Shown here one piece after another: positions 41,131-49,654 of a DNA stretch of 52,370 bases. The first letter of the stretch is position 1. The number at the start of each line of letters is the position of its first letter. The DNA comes from Bryobacteraceae bacterium CoA2 C42 (lineage in GTDB: Bacteria > Acidobacteriota > Terriglobia > Bryobacterales > Bryobacteraceae): NCBI GenBank assembly GCA_019931245.1, contig JAINDL010000016.1:1-52370 (forward strand). Reading direction: 5' to 3'. The translations under genes were made by a program, and so were the position numbers. Under the pieces are notes generated by a model. It saw only the letters and a list, made by a program, of their open reading frames with translations, did not search any database and was not told the origin of the DNA.

Positions 41131-42910
41131 CCAGCGCTTCAACCGCCCAGCTGGCCCCGGCCGCCGAGATCCACTGGTTGTAGCCGAACGGGTAGCCGCT
41201 GTCCATCTTCGGCTGCAGCGGATGCGCCCGCGTCTGCACGAACCAGGAGCCGTCCGGGTACTGGGTTCGCAGCAGATAGGCGATGGCCTTTGGGTTCGTT
41301 TCGTCAAGAGCCTGCAGGGCGATGCCGGTGGCGTAGGCGTCGGTGGGCAGATACGGCATCTGCGCCCAGCCGCCGTCCTCGCGCTGCGCCTGGCGCAAAT
41401 CAGCGGCCGCCGCGCGAATCAACGCCGGCGGTGCCTGCCCCCAGCGCAGGCCCAGCAGCCGCAGCGCCTGCTCCTCGACGCCCACGGGCTTCTGCCGCTC
41501 AAGCCAGCGGCGCGCCCGTCCGGCGCGGCTGGCGAACTCTTCGGCGCGCCCCGGGATGGCGTAGACGCTAAAGGCGCGGACGGCGTAGGCGGTGAGGCCA
41601 ACGTTGCTGTACTGCTGCGGAATGCGGTAGTTGTTGGTGCGGAGCGAACCGTCCGGCCCCTGCAGAAACGCGAGGTTCTGCACCTCGGCGTCGGTGAGCT
41701 TGTCGGCCGGGTAACTCTGCTTGGCGAGACTGTCGAGGACGTAGGCGGTAATATCCGGGACCACGAAGCCCGTACGCATCGCCGCGGTGCGAATGGTTTC
41801 CATCGCCACCAGCACGCGCAGCTCCCGCCGCGCCGCCGCTTCATCAAAGCCGATGCCGTGTTCTTTGGCGATGGCGATGGCGCCGGCCGGCTGATGGTTG
41901 CTGTGGCAGCTGGTGCAGCCGCGCGTCTTCCAAACGGCCGGGCCGGTGGTCTGCAGCAAGGGGATGGCGCGGGCGAGCGCCTCGCGGACGGACTTGGCCG
42001 GCGCCGCGGAAGGCGCCGGAAGCTTTTCGGCCTCGCCCCGGCCGCCGGCCGCGCGCAGGGCTTGCGCGATGGGGCCGTTGTCAAAGCGCAGCGCGAGAGT
42101 CAACGGCGTCAGGCCGTCCTCCTCCACCTGGTTCACCTTGGCCCCGGCCTTCAGCAGCAGGGCGACGGCGGCGGGGTCGCGGTCAAACGAGATCGCCGCG
42201 CGCGCCAGCGCCGTGTAGCCGCGGTTGTCGCGCAGGTCCACTTCGGCGCCGCGGCGGAGCAGCAGCTGCAATAGCGGGACGTGGTGCCGGATGGCGGCGT
42301 TGTGCAGCGCGGTCTCCCCGCGGTCACCGCGCTGGTCGACCGCGGCACCTTTGGCCAGCAGCAGTTCGGCGCAGGGCAGGCAGCTGACCTTGACGGTGCG
42401 GTAGAGCGCGGCGCTGCCGGGCGCGAGTTTGGCCCCGGCGGCGAAGAGCGCTTCGAGCGTTGCTACGTCGCCGGCCTGCGCGGCGCGGTCGAGCGGGGTG
42501 ATGCCCGCGCGGTTGGCCGCGTTGGCGTCGGCGCCGGCGGCGAGCAGCTGCTGGACAACGGCCGCGCCGCCGGACCGGCCGGCGGCGGCGAGCAGCGGCG
42601 TCACGCCATTGACGGCCGCCACGTTAGCCTGGGCGCCCTTGGCGAGTAACAGCGCCGTCTTGGTCTCGTCAAAGACGGCGAAGTGCAGCGCGGTGTAGCC
42701 CTCGCGGTTGGCCGCGTTGACGTCCGCGTTGCGCTCGAGCAGGTTGCGCACGGCCGCGGCGTCGGCTGTCAGCACGGCGTACATCAGAGCCGTTGTCCCG
42801 TCGGCTTTCGCCGCGCGGGCATCAATGGTGGCGGCATCGCCTTCGCGGAGCAGCAGAAACGGATCCGCCGCCAGCAGCGGGAGCGTGAAGAGAGCAAGGA
42901 ACGGACGCAT
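41105..42910 (-). CDS. Secreted ankyrin-repeat protein with CxxCH motif and terpenoid-cyclase-like toroid
   Basis: The 601-residue product has a short signal peptide (MRPFLALFTLPLLAA). About eight ankyrin repeats follow (20-300: DGTTALMYAVLTADAAAVRN, EGYTALHFAVFDE, GITPLDRAAQAGDVATLEAL, GETALHNAAIRHHVPLLQLL, DGLTPLTLALRFDNG). After an Ala/Pro linker comes C332-T-S-C335-H336, a c-type haem motif. The C-terminal 230 residues form an alpha/alpha toroid like prenyltransferase/squalene-cyclase repeats (REDGGWAQMPYLPTDAYATG, YPDGSWFVQTRA). Each part is familiar, but the combination is unusual. An extracytoplasmic cytochrome-like sensor or scaffold is a guess. It is divergent from the sulfatase with 25 nt between starts. 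Confidence 0.85.
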   Translation of the reverse strand: MRPFLALFTLPLLAADPFLLLREGDAATIDARAAKADGTTALMYAVLTADAAAVRNLLERNADVNAANREGYTALHFAVFDETKTALLLAKGAQANVAAVNGVTPLLAAAGRSGGAAVVQQLLAAGADANAANRAGITPLDRAAQAGDVATLEALFAAGAKLAPGSAALYRTVKVSCLPCAELLLAKGAAVDQRGDRGETALHNAAIRHHVPLLQLLLRRGAEVDLRDNRGYTALARAAISFDRDPAAVALLLKAGAKVNQVEEDGLTPLTLALRFDNGPIAQALRAAGGRGEAEKLPAPSAAPAKSVREALARAIPLLQTTGPAVWKTRGCTSCHSNHQPAGAIAIAKEHGIGFDEAAARRELRVLVAMETIRTAAMRTGFVVPDITAYVLDSLAKQSYPADKLTDAEVQNLAFLQGPDGSLRTNNYRIPQQYSNVGLTAYAVRAFSVYAIPGRAEEFASRAGRARRWLERQKPVGVEEQALRLLGLRWGQAPPALIRAAAADLRQAQREDGGWAQMPYLPTDAYATGIALQALDETNPKAIAYLLRTQYPDGSWFVQTRAHPLQPKMDSGYPFGYNQWISAAGASWAVEALAKAVSPQK

Positions 42911-42918
42911 GCTGCGTT

Positions 42919-42928
42919 ATGCTATCAG
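42919..42928. promoter_or_regulatory. Overlapping divergent -10 elements, ankyrin and sulfatase genes
   Basis: The 25-nt gap contains TATCAG (42923-42928, preceded by TGC) 7 nt before the sulfatase ATG. On the other strand TAGCAT (42919-42924, preceded by TGA) is 8 nt before the ankyrin ATG. The two hexamers share two base pairs, so polymerases could not occupy both at once. Confidence 0.35.
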
Positions 42929-42935
42929 GACTGTC

Positions 42936-44324
42936 ATGCAAAGACGAGCCTTCCTTGCTTCTCTTGGCGCCGCTCTTGGCGCCTCGGCGCTGGCCCCGGC
43001 CGCTCCCGCCAAGCCCAACGTACTGTTTATCGCCGTCGATGACCTCAACGATTGGATCGGCTGCCTCGGCGGCCACCCGCAGGCGAAGACGCCCAACTTC
43101 GACCGGCTCGCCGCCATGGGGACGCTGTTCACCAACGCCCACTGCGCCGCGCCGCTGTGCAACCCCTCCCGCGCCGCGCTCATGACCGGGGTGCGCCCCT
43201 CCACCTCCGGCGTTTATGACAACAACCAGCCGTGGCGGAACTCGCCCGCGCTGGCCAAGGCCGTTACTCTGCCGCAGTACTTTACGGCCCACGGCTACCG
43301 CGCGGTAGGCTCGGGCAAGATCTACCACGACTCCTTCCCGGACGCCGCCAGTTGGGCCGACTACTATCCGTCGAAGGCCAAGCAGAAGCCGGTGGACCCG
43401 CTGCCCCCGCGCGAGTCGATGAACGGGCTCAACGCCGCCAATCTGGACTGGGCGCCGCTGACGGTGCGCGAGGAAGCGATGGGCGATTTTCAGGTGGTCG
43501 ATTGGGTGGTCCAGCAGATGAACACCCCGCGCGACCAGCCGCTATTCCTCGCCTGCGGCCTCTACAAGCCCCATCTTCCCTGGTACGTGCCCCAGAAATA
43601 CTTCGATCTGTTCCCGCTCGATTCGATCGTGCTGCCGAAGATCAACGGCGACGATCTTGACGACGTGCCGCCCATCGGCCGGAAGTACGCCAAGCCCGAC
43701 GGGGACCACAAGCTGATCACCGGCGCCGGGCAGTGGAAGCAGGCCGTACAGGCCTATCTGGCCTGCATCGCTTTTGCCGATGCGCAGTTGGGCCGCCTCC
43801 TCGATGCCTACGAAAAGAGCCCGTTCCGGCAGAACTCGGTGATCGTCCTCTGGAGCGACCACGGTTGGCACCTCGGCGAAAAGCTGCACTGGCGGAAGTT
43901 CTCCCTCTGGGAAGAGGCCACCCACAACGTGCTGATGGTCGTCGCGCCTGGCGTGACCAAGCCGGGCAGCCGGTGCGACCGCACCGTCAGCCTGATGGAC
44001 GTCTACCCCACCCTCGTGGATCTGTGCGGCTTGCCGGCGCGGCAGGAGTTGGAAGGCGTCTCGTTGCGGCCGTTGCTGGCCGATCCGAAGGCGAAGTGGG
44101 AGCGTCCGGCCGTGACCACCTATTTCCGGAACAACCATTCGGTGCGGAGCGAGGAGTGGCGCTACATCCGCTATGAGGACGGCAAAGAGGAGCTTTATGA
44201 CCACAAGCAGGATCCGCTCGAATGGAAAAACCTCGCGGCCGATCCCAAACTGTCGGCCGTCAAAGAGAAGCTCGCGCGTTGGCTGCCCGCCACCAATGCC
44301 GAGGCGATTGCCAAGGCCCGTTAG
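42936..44324 (+). CDS. Secreted cysteine-type sulfatase
   Basis: The 462-residue product has a twin-arginine leader (MQRRAFLASLGAALG). The sulfatase core carries NVLFIAVDDLNDW metal ligands, the activation motif C75-N-P-S-R79 (formylglycine precursor), RAALMTGVRPSTSGVY, the metal site VLWSDHGWHLGEKLHW and an LMDVYPTLVDLCGL segment. It resembles iduronate-2-sulfatase-like enzymes acting on polysaccharide sulfates. Activation needs a formylglycine-generating enzyme, not found in the window. I chose the ATG at 42936 for its leader. The longer frame back to 42708 is antisense to the ankyrin gene. A Dabb gene follows 44 nt later. Confidence 0.92.
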   Translation: MQRRAFLASLGAALGASALAPAAPAKPNVLFIAVDDLNDWIGCLGGHPQAKTPNFDRLAAMGTLFTNAHCAAPLCNPSRAALMTGVRPSTSGVYDNNQPWRNSPALAKAVTLPQYFTAHGYRAVGSGKIYHDSFPDAASWADYYPSKAKQKPVDPLPPRESMNGLNAANLDWAPLTVREEAMGDFQVVDWVVQQMNTPRDQPLFLACGLYKPHLPWYVPQKYFDLFPLDSIVLPKINGDDLDDVPPIGRKYAKPDGDHKLITGAGQWKQAVQAYLACIAFADAQLGRLLDAYEKSPFRQNSVIVLWSDHGWHLGEKLHWRKFSLWEEATHNVLMVVAPGVTKPGSRCDRTVSLMDVYPTLVDLCGLPARQELEGVSLRPLLADPKAKWERPAVTTYFRNNHSVRSEEWRYIRYEDGKEELYDHKQDPLEWKNLAADPKLSAVKEKLARWLPATNAEAIAKAR

Positions 44325-44339
44325 CTGGCGCGAGGAACT

Positions 44340-44348
44340 TGCTACGAT
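44340..44348 (+). promoter_or_regulatory. Extended -10 upstream of the Dabb gene
   Basis: TGC-TACGAT ends 20 nt before the ATG, leaving room for the GAGGAGA ribosome-binding site at 44354-44360. The gene can thus be expressed apart from the sulfatase. Confidence 0.35.
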
Positions 44349-44368
44349 ATCCCGAGGAGAATCCGCCT

Positions 44369-44809
44369 ATGAAACTGTTTACCTTGTTTGCCGCTCTCAC
44401 GATGACCGCCGGCCTTGCCGCGGCCGCCGAAAAGACGATGATGCACTGCTTCGCGTTCACGCCGATTGAAACGGCCAGCGAAGCCGACTGGAAGGCGTTC
44501 TACGCCGCCACCGATGCGCTGCCCAAGAACATTCCCGTCATCAAGATGGTGTGGGCCGGCAAGCTGCGGGCGCCCCTGGCGCAGTTCACCGTCGACGCCG
44601 AGTCCCGCAAGAAGCTCACCGGTGGGGAGAAGGACGTGATGGCGAAGGCCAACCGCGTCGTGCGCGCCTACGGCGCCTGCTTCGCCATGGAAGGTGGGGC
44701 TGAGTCGCTGAAGACCTACACCGCCAACCCCTATCACAAGGTCTGGATGGCCGCCTACGAGAAGGTTCGCGTCGCCGGCACCACCACCTACGACATCCTG
44801 CCTCAGTAA
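44369..44809 (+). CDS. Secreted Dabb (stress-responsive A/B barrel) domain protein
   Basis: The 146-residue product has a signal peptide (MKLFTLFAALTMTAGLAAAA) and one dimeric alpha/beta-barrel domain, recognised by MMHCFAFTPIETASEADWKAF-type start, an IPVIKMVWAGKL strand, and the closing ANPYHKVWMAAYEKVRV. Such domains range from polyketide cyclases to proteins of no known activity. It has a good ribosome-binding site and follows the sulfatase. Its stop overlaps the convergent TPR gene by 7 nt. Confidence 0.8.
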   Translation: MKLFTLFAALTMTAGLAAAAEKTMMHCFAFTPIETASEADWKAFYAATDALPKNIPVIKMVWAGKLRAPLAQFTVDAESRKKLTGGEKDVMAKANRVVRAYGACFAMEGGAESLKTYTANPYHKVWMAAYEKVRVAGTTTYDILPQ

Positions 44810-45594
44810 CCTTCGCGCCGCAACTGCTCTACGGACACCCCGGCCTTTGGCGGTGTCCGTAGACGGTTGGCTTCCGCCCGCAGTTTTCTCGCCATTCGTT
44901 TTTCCGTCTCCCGCTCCGCGCGCGCCTCGAGAATCATTCGCCGCAAATATACGTTGCCCGCTCCCGCTTGGTCGATCCGTTCCTGCGCCCGGAGGAGCAT
45001 CGCCCGCGCTCTCTCCGGCCTCGTGAGCACCGAAGCATGCCAAAGCGCCGTGGCGTGCGTAAGTGGGTCGGTTTCAAGCAGCGGTAGCTGCGCCTCCATT
45101 TCTGAAAGCGCCTCGGCCCGGCGACCCTGCCTCGCCCAGAGCGTGGCAAGATTGAACCGCGTGCGCGCTGCCGCAAGCGTCCCCGGCCGGAGTTGGCGCA
45201 GTGCCTCTTCATACGCCGCTTCGGCCTCCGGTAACCGGTCGAGCCCTTGCAGAATGATGCCTGCTCCGTTCAGCAGGTCCGCCGTTCGGTGGAATGCGAG
45301 TGCCCGCTCGCATTCCACCCAGGCTTGAGAAAACTCCTGTTGTTCCGCGTACAGCGCGGCCATGTTCCCATGCAACACGGCCTCGTCCGCTGGATCCCGC
45401 TGCTCCGGCCGCAACTGCGCCGCCAGGCGCAGGGCGAAACGCCAATGGCTCTCTGCCACGTCGAACTCGCCGGCCCGCTGCGCGCTAAGCGCTTGTGCGT
45501 TGGCCTTGAGGAGTTGCGCGCGATCTGCCGTTTGCGCTCTGGCCGTCTGCGTTCCCAGAGTCGAGATCAGAACAAAAGCAAGAGTCATTCTCAT
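44803..45594 (-). CDS. Secreted TPR-repeat protein
   Basis: The 263-residue product has a signal peptide (MRMTLAFVLISTLGTQTARA). Four to five tetratricopeptide repeats follow: AQRAGEFDVAESHWRFALRL, AVLHGNMAALYAEQQEFSQA, AGIILQGLDRLPEAEAAYEE, RFNLATLWARQGRRAEALSE and a degenerate helical tail rich in Arg/Glu. It is probably a periplasmic protein-interaction scaffold with no specific partner visible. It is convergent with the Dabb gene and divergent from the large receptor, with 147 nt between starts. Confidence 0.8.
   Translation of the reverse strand: MRMTLAFVLISTLGTQTARAQTADRAQLLKANAQALSAQRAGEFDVAESHWRFALRLAAQLRPEQRDPADEAVLHGNMAALYAEQQEFSQAWVECERALAFHRTADLLNGAGIILQGLDRLPEAEAAYEEALRQLRPGTLAAARTRFNLATLWARQGRRAEALSEMEAQLPLLETDPLTHATALWHASVLTRPERARAMLLRAQERIDQAGAGNVYLRRMILEARAERETEKRMARKLRAEANRLRTPPKAGVSVEQLRREGY
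44829..44862. terminator. 11-bp hairpin in the 3' end of the TPR gene
   Basis: CTACGGACACC (44829-44839) and GGTGTCCGTAG (44852-44862) are perfect complements around a 12-nt loop. It lies 20 nt past the Dabb stop, inside the TPR coding region, and may end Dabb transcription. No T-tract follows. Confidence 0.45.
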
Positions 45595-45600
45595 GCCCTG

Positions 45601-45606
45601 AGTGTG
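45601..45606 (-). promoter_or_regulatory. -10-like hexamer at leaderless spacing before the TPR gene
   Basis: CACACT on the minus strand is followed by 6 nt (CAGGGC) and the ATG, with only a weak AGGG that is too close to be a normal ribosome-binding site. Confidence 0.35.
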
Positions 45607-45650
45607 GCCGCACCAGTTGCGGAAAACGTTTCTCTTGATTTCCTATGGCG

Positions 45651-45678
45651 TTGAAAAATAGCCAATTATTTTTTTCAA
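45651..45678. repeat. A/T-rich inverted repeat between divergent TPR and receptor genes
   Basis: TTGAAAAATA (45651) faces TATTTTTTTCAA (ending 45678), an imperfect dyad in an otherwise G+C-rich region. Either an operator or an UP-element-like sequence is possible. Confidence 0.4.
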
Positions 45679-45726
45679 TGGTCTGGGAAGCGGCCAGCCG
45701 GGCCTGCGCCGGCCGCACAGGGACTG

Positions 45727-45735
45727 TGGTAGAGT
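45727..45735 (+). promoter_or_regulatory. Extended -10 of the large receptor gene at leaderless spacing
   Basis: TGG-TAGAGT is followed by exactly 6 nt (GGCGCG) before the ATG. There is no Shine-Dalgarno sequence. The predicted transcription start falls on the start codon. Confidence 0.4.
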
Positions 45736-45741
45736 GGCGCG

Positions 45742-48700
45742 ATGAATTGTACGCGGGTTCTTGCGGTTTTGAGTTTGTTGCCATGCTTGCTGATGGGGCA
45801 GACCCAGTCCCGGCTGGCCGGGCTGGTAACCGACGATAGCGGGGCGGTCGTGGTGGGTGCGCGGGTGACCGCGCGCAACGTGCAGACGGGCGTCACGACG
45901 ACAGCCACCACGGGCGAGGCAGGGAACTATCTGTTTCCTGCGCTGCTGCCGGGCGGCTACGAGGTCTCGGTGGAGAAGGCGGGCTTCAAGCGTGCCGTGC
46001 AGGCGGGCCTCACGCTCGAGACGGGCATCACGCGCACGGTGGACCTGCGGCTGAGCGTCGGCGCGGTCTCTGAGACCGTCGAGGTCAAGGCGCAGGCGGC
46101 GCTGCTCGAATCGGAAACCTCTTCGGTGGGCCAGTTGATTGAGCGGACCACCGTGCTGAACATGCCGCTCGAAAGCCGGCGGACCGCGGGGCTCGTGCGC
46201 CTGCTGGGCGCGGTGACGTTTACGTCCGAGACGGGCGGCGAGCAGGTGCCGATGTTTTCAATGGCGGGTGGGCGCAGCCAGAACCAGATGTGGCAGCTCG
46301 ACGGGGCCGTGGTGCAGAACATGTCGCTGGGCGTGGCGCAGTTGCAGTTGAATCCGCCGGCCGAATCGCTGCAGGAGTTCAAGGCGGAGATGAGTAACTT
46401 TTCGGCCGAGTTTGGCCGGGCGGGTGGCGGGCTCATTCTGATGACGACCCGTTCGGGGACGAACGAATACCACGGGGCGGCGTATGAGTTTCTGCGCAAC
46501 CAGGCGCTCGACACGCGGACCTTTTTCGCGCCGCGGAAGGCCCCGCTGCGCTACAACATCTTCGGCGCCTCTTTCGGCGGGCCGATCCGCAAGGACCGCA
46601 CCTTCTTCTTCGCCAACTACGAAGGGGCGCGGCGGCGGGACGGGGTGACCATCTCGGGCCTGATCATGCCCCACGCCCCGGAGCGGACCGGCGATTTCTC
46701 GAACCGCCGGGACGTCGCCGTGTTTGACCCGGTCAACGCGCAGCCGTTTCCGGGCAACGTCATTCCCGCCACGCGGATCGATCCCATCGCCCGGCAACTG
46801 GTGGGGCTCTACCCGGCAGCCAACATCGCCTCCGACATCACGCGGGCGCCCAGCGCCAACTACACCGTCAACCTGTCGGACAAGTTGACGCAGGATTCGC
46901 TGACCACGCGCGTCGATCACGCGCTCGGCAACAACGACCGTGTCTTCGGCCGCTACAACGTCATTCGGGCGCCGCAGGACATCGCCAGCGCCTACCCGGA
47001 CCGCATCGCCGATACGCGGGCCGGCATCCGGGAGAACAAGATCCACGCGGCGCTCGGTTCGTGGATGCACAATTTTGCGCCGACCGTGCTGAACGAGGTG
47101 CGCTACGCCTATTCCCGCCGCATGCACATCAACCGGGCGGCGGGCACCGGCTCGGGCTTCAATGGGAAAATCGGGTTGCGCGGCGTCGATGAGAACTCCT
47201 TCCCGCAGATCGCGGTGACGGGGCAAGCGGGACTCAGCGTCGGGCCGAACGAGCGGATTCAGACCCCGATTCTGACCCACCATCTGGTGGACAATCTCAC
47301 CCTGATCAAGGGCAAGCACACCCTCAAGACCGGCTTTGAAATGCGGTACTCCCTGAACAAAGACGAACTGTCGCAGTCGGGCGGCGGGAGCTTTACCTTC
47401 AACGACCGCGGAACGCGCAGCGGCATGGCGGCGTTTCTGCTCGGGTGGACCACGAGCGCCGGACAAAGCAAACCGGACCTGCTCGAAGCGCGGACCGACT
47501 ATTACGGCTTCTATGTGCAGGACGACTGGAAAGTGGCCCGAAATCTGACGTTCAACCTGGGCCTGCGGTGGGAACTCGATACCCCCCGTTGGGAGCGGAT
47601 CGATAACCGCCAGAGCGGCTTCAACGGCACGGCGATCAATCCGGTGTCGGGAACCCCGGGCGTGGTGACCTTCTCGGGGCGCGACGGCCTCGGCAAGTAC
47701 GCCCATCCGTTTGACCGCAACAACCTCGCCCCGCGCTTTGGCTTCGCCTGGAAGCCAGGCACCCGGACGGTGGTGCGCGGCGGCTACGGCATCAACTATC
47801 TGGGCAGCTACTTCGGCGCCGTGGTGAACACGCTTTCGCAGGGCTTCGGTTCAAATTTTTCCTTCACCTCGCCGGACGGCGGCCTGACCCCGGCGTTTCT
47901 GTTCCGGACGGGATTGCCCACGGGAACCCGGGAGCCGATCGGGCCGGCCTGGGGCGCGGTGCGCGTGGGGCAGGCGCCGCGGTCGGCCCCAGACTTCATT
48001 TCGCAGAACCATGTCAACGGCTACTCGCAGCAGTACAACCTGACCGTGCAGCGGGAGTTGGCCGGCAACATGCTGTTGGAGGCGGCCTATCTCGGCAACC
48101 TGGGCCGTAAGCTGGGCGGCGCGGCCGTCAACATCAACGTGATTCCGCTGGTCAACGGACGGGGGCCCGCCACCCAGAGCCAGACGGCGCGCCTGTTTCC
48201 CCAGTTCAACGCCGTGAACCGTTTGACGCCGAACTGGGGCAGTTCCACTTACCACGCCATGAATTTGAAGGTGGAGCGGCGCTACGCCAACGGCTTCAAT
48301 CTCCTGGCGAATTATACCTGGGCTAAGTTCCTCGATAACATCGAAGGCGGTAGCGAGTTTGCCGGCGGGGAAGGGAACGGCTATACGCATCCGGAACTGC
48401 GGAGTCTGGATCGCTCCTACTCGGGCAACGACATCCGGCACCGCTTCATCGGGTCGAGCGTTTATGAACTGCCCATCGGGAAAGGCAAGCCGGTGGATCC
48501 GGGCCATCCGGTATGGAATGGCATCGTGGGAGGCTGGTCGATCGGGACAATCGCCGAGTTCTTCTCGGGCGCCCCGTGGGGGGCGATTGAGCAGACTAAC
48601 CTGACGAACACGTTCGCCGGGAGTCCGCGGCCGAACCTGACGTGCGACCCGCGGTTGGCCGGGGGAAGGACGCGGGGGGAGGCCTTGAATCAGTGGTTCA

Positions 48701-48981
48701 ATACCGCGTGTTTCGCGGGGCCGGCGGTGGGCGCTTTCGGCAACGCGGCGCGGGCGGTGGGGTTCGGTCCCGGGCAGGTGAATATCGACTTGTCGGTGAA
48801 CAAGCGGTGGGCCATCAGAGAGAAGTACGGGCTGCTGTTCCGGAGCGACTTCTACAACCTGCCGAACCGGCCGAACTTCAATGTGCCGGCCGCGGTGCGG
48901 GGACGGGGCGACTTCGGGCGCATCACGACAACGCGAGGGACCGGACGGCAGATTCAGTTAAGTATGCGCTTTGAGTTTTAG
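45742..48981 (+). CDS. Oar-like TonB-dependent outer-membrane receptor
   Basis: The complete 1079-residue receptor has a signal peptide (MNCTRVLAVLSLLPCLLMGQ). A carboxypeptidase-regulatory-like domain (about 22-105: RLAGLVTDDSGAVVVGARV, GNYLFPALLPGGYEVSVEKA) and a plug (about 110-240, with VPMFSMAGGRSQNQMWQLDG and FSAEFGRAGGGLILMTTRSG) come next. A long barrel ends in LSMRFEF with the terminal Phe needed for assembly. Such receptors take up oligosaccharides or bind surface proteins. The ligand is unknown. It shares the barrel type of the truncated copy at the left edge. A Spy/CpxP-like gene follows 100 nt later. Confidence 0.94.
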   Translation: MNCTRVLAVLSLLPCLLMGQTQSRLAGLVTDDSGAVVVGARVTARNVQTGVTTTATTGEAGNYLFPALLPGGYEVSVEKAGFKRAVQAGLTLETGITRTVDLRLSVGAVSETVEVKAQAALLESETSSVGQLIERTTVLNMPLESRRTAGLVRLLGAVTFTSETGGEQVPMFSMAGGRSQNQMWQLDGAVVQNMSLGVAQLQLNPPAESLQEFKAEMSNFSAEFGRAGGGLILMTTRSGTNEYHGAAYEFLRNQALDTRTFFAPRKAPLRYNIFGASFGGPIRKDRTFFFANYEGARRRDGVTISGLIMPHAPERTGDFSNRRDVAVFDPVNAQPFPGNVIPATRIDPIARQLVGLYPAANIASDITRAPSANYTVNLSDKLTQDSLTTRVDHALGNNDRVFGRYNVIRAPQDIASAYPDRIADTRAGIRENKIHAALGSWMHNFAPTVLNEVRYAYSRRMHINRAAGTGSGFNGKIGLRGVDENSFPQIAVTGQAGLSVGPNERIQTPILTHHLVDNLTLIKGKHTLKTGFEMRYSLNKDELSQSGGGSFTFNDRGTRSGMAAFLLGWTTSAGQSKPDLLEARTDYYGFYVQDDWKVARNLTFNLGLRWELDTPRWERIDNRQSGFNGTAINPVSGTPGVVTFSGRDGLGKYAHPFDRNNLAPRFGFAWKPGTRTVVRGGYGINYLGSYFGAVVNTLSQGFGSNFSFTSPDGGLTPAFLFRTGLPTGTREPIGPAWGAVRVGQAPRSAPDFISQNHVNGYSQQYNLTVQRELAGNMLLEAAYLGNLGRKLGGAAVNINVIPLVNGRGPATQSQTARLFPQFNAVNRLTPNWGSSTYHAMNLKVERRYANGFNLLANYTWAKFLDNIEGGSEFAGGEGNGYTHPELRSLDRSYSGNDIRHRFIGSSVYELPIGKGKPVDPGHPVWNGIVGGWSIGTIAEFFSGAPWGAIEQTNLTNTFAGSPRPNLTCDPRLAGGRTRGEALNQWFNTACFAGPAVGAFGNAARAVGFGPGQVNIDLSVNKRWAIREKYGLLFRSDFYNLPNRPNFNVPAAVRGRGDFGRITTTRGTGRQIQLSMRFEF

Positions 48982-49081
48982 CGGCCCCAGATACTTAACA
49001 ATCCTTAAACAACTTCTCTCTGGCAGTTGCGTTTATCGGTATAGAGACGGTTACCAACCGATTCCCTTGAGAGGAGTTCCG

Positions 49082-49597
49082 ATGAAACTACTATCCCTGT
49101 TGATTCCCGCATTCACCGCGGCGGTGGCCCTGGCGCAGCCGCCCGTTAATGAACTGAAAACTTTCCTGAACCTGACCGATGCTCAGGTGGCTTCGATTCA
49201 GGACGCCAACCGTTCGGCCATGCAGGCTACTCGCGATCTCGCCGATAAGCTCCGGACCAATCGCCAGAACCTGCGCAGCCTGTCCAGCCAGGCCAATCCG
49301 GACTCGGCGGCCGTGGGGCGTCTCGTACTGGAGGGGCAGACCTACGCCAAGCAGATCGCCGAGGGCCGGGCCAAAGCGCGGCAGACGGTGCTGACGCTGC
49401 TGTCGGCTGAGCAGAAGGCGAAGTTGAAGACGCTCGAAGAGGCGATGCAGTTGCAGGGAGAGATCCGCGCGGCGCAGCGGCTGAACCTGATTGCCGGCGC
49501 ACCGGAGGGGCCCGAAGGGCCGGGGGGACCGGGGATGCGCGGCCGGATGGGTGGCCGGATGGGCGGCGGGCACTTCGGTCACCACCGCGGCCAGTAA
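49082..49597 (+). CDS. Spy/CpxP-like periplasmic protein with Gly/His-rich tail
   Basis: The 171-residue product has a signal peptide (MKLLSLLIPAFTAAVALAQP). Two LTxxQ-like motifs (LTDAQVASIQD and LSAEQKAKLKTLEE) lie in a long helical bundle, as in Spy/CpxP chaperones and heavy-metal-sensing relatives. The last 30 residues are Gly, Pro, Arg and His rich (RGRMGGRMGGGHFGHHRGQ) and may bind metal. GAGAGGAG at about 49069-49076 supports the start. Its place after a large receptor suggests protection of outer-membrane protein folding. A perfect hairpin follows. Confidence 0.82.
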   Translation: MKLLSLLIPAFTAAVALAQPPVNELKTFLNLTDAQVASIQDANRSAMQATRDLADKLRTNRQNLRSLSSQANPDSAAVGRLVLEGQTYAKQIAEGRAKARQTVLTLLSAEQKAKLKTLEEAMQLQGEIRAAQRLNLIAGAPEGPEGPGGPGMRGRMGGRMGGGHFGHHRGQ

Positions 49598-49606
49598 GCA
49601 GGCTGT

Positions 49607-49641
49607 ATCCGCCAACCCGGAACCGCTCCGGGTTGGCGGAT
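49607..49641 (+). terminator. Perfect 15-bp hairpin after the Spy-like gene
   Basis: Arms 49607-49621 and 49627-49641 are perfect complements around a 5-nt loop (ACCGC). There is no T-tract. The right arm ends next to the start region of the following gene, so a terminator and that gene's upstream region overlap. Confidence 0.7.
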
Positions 49642-49654
49642 AATGCCAAGTGAC

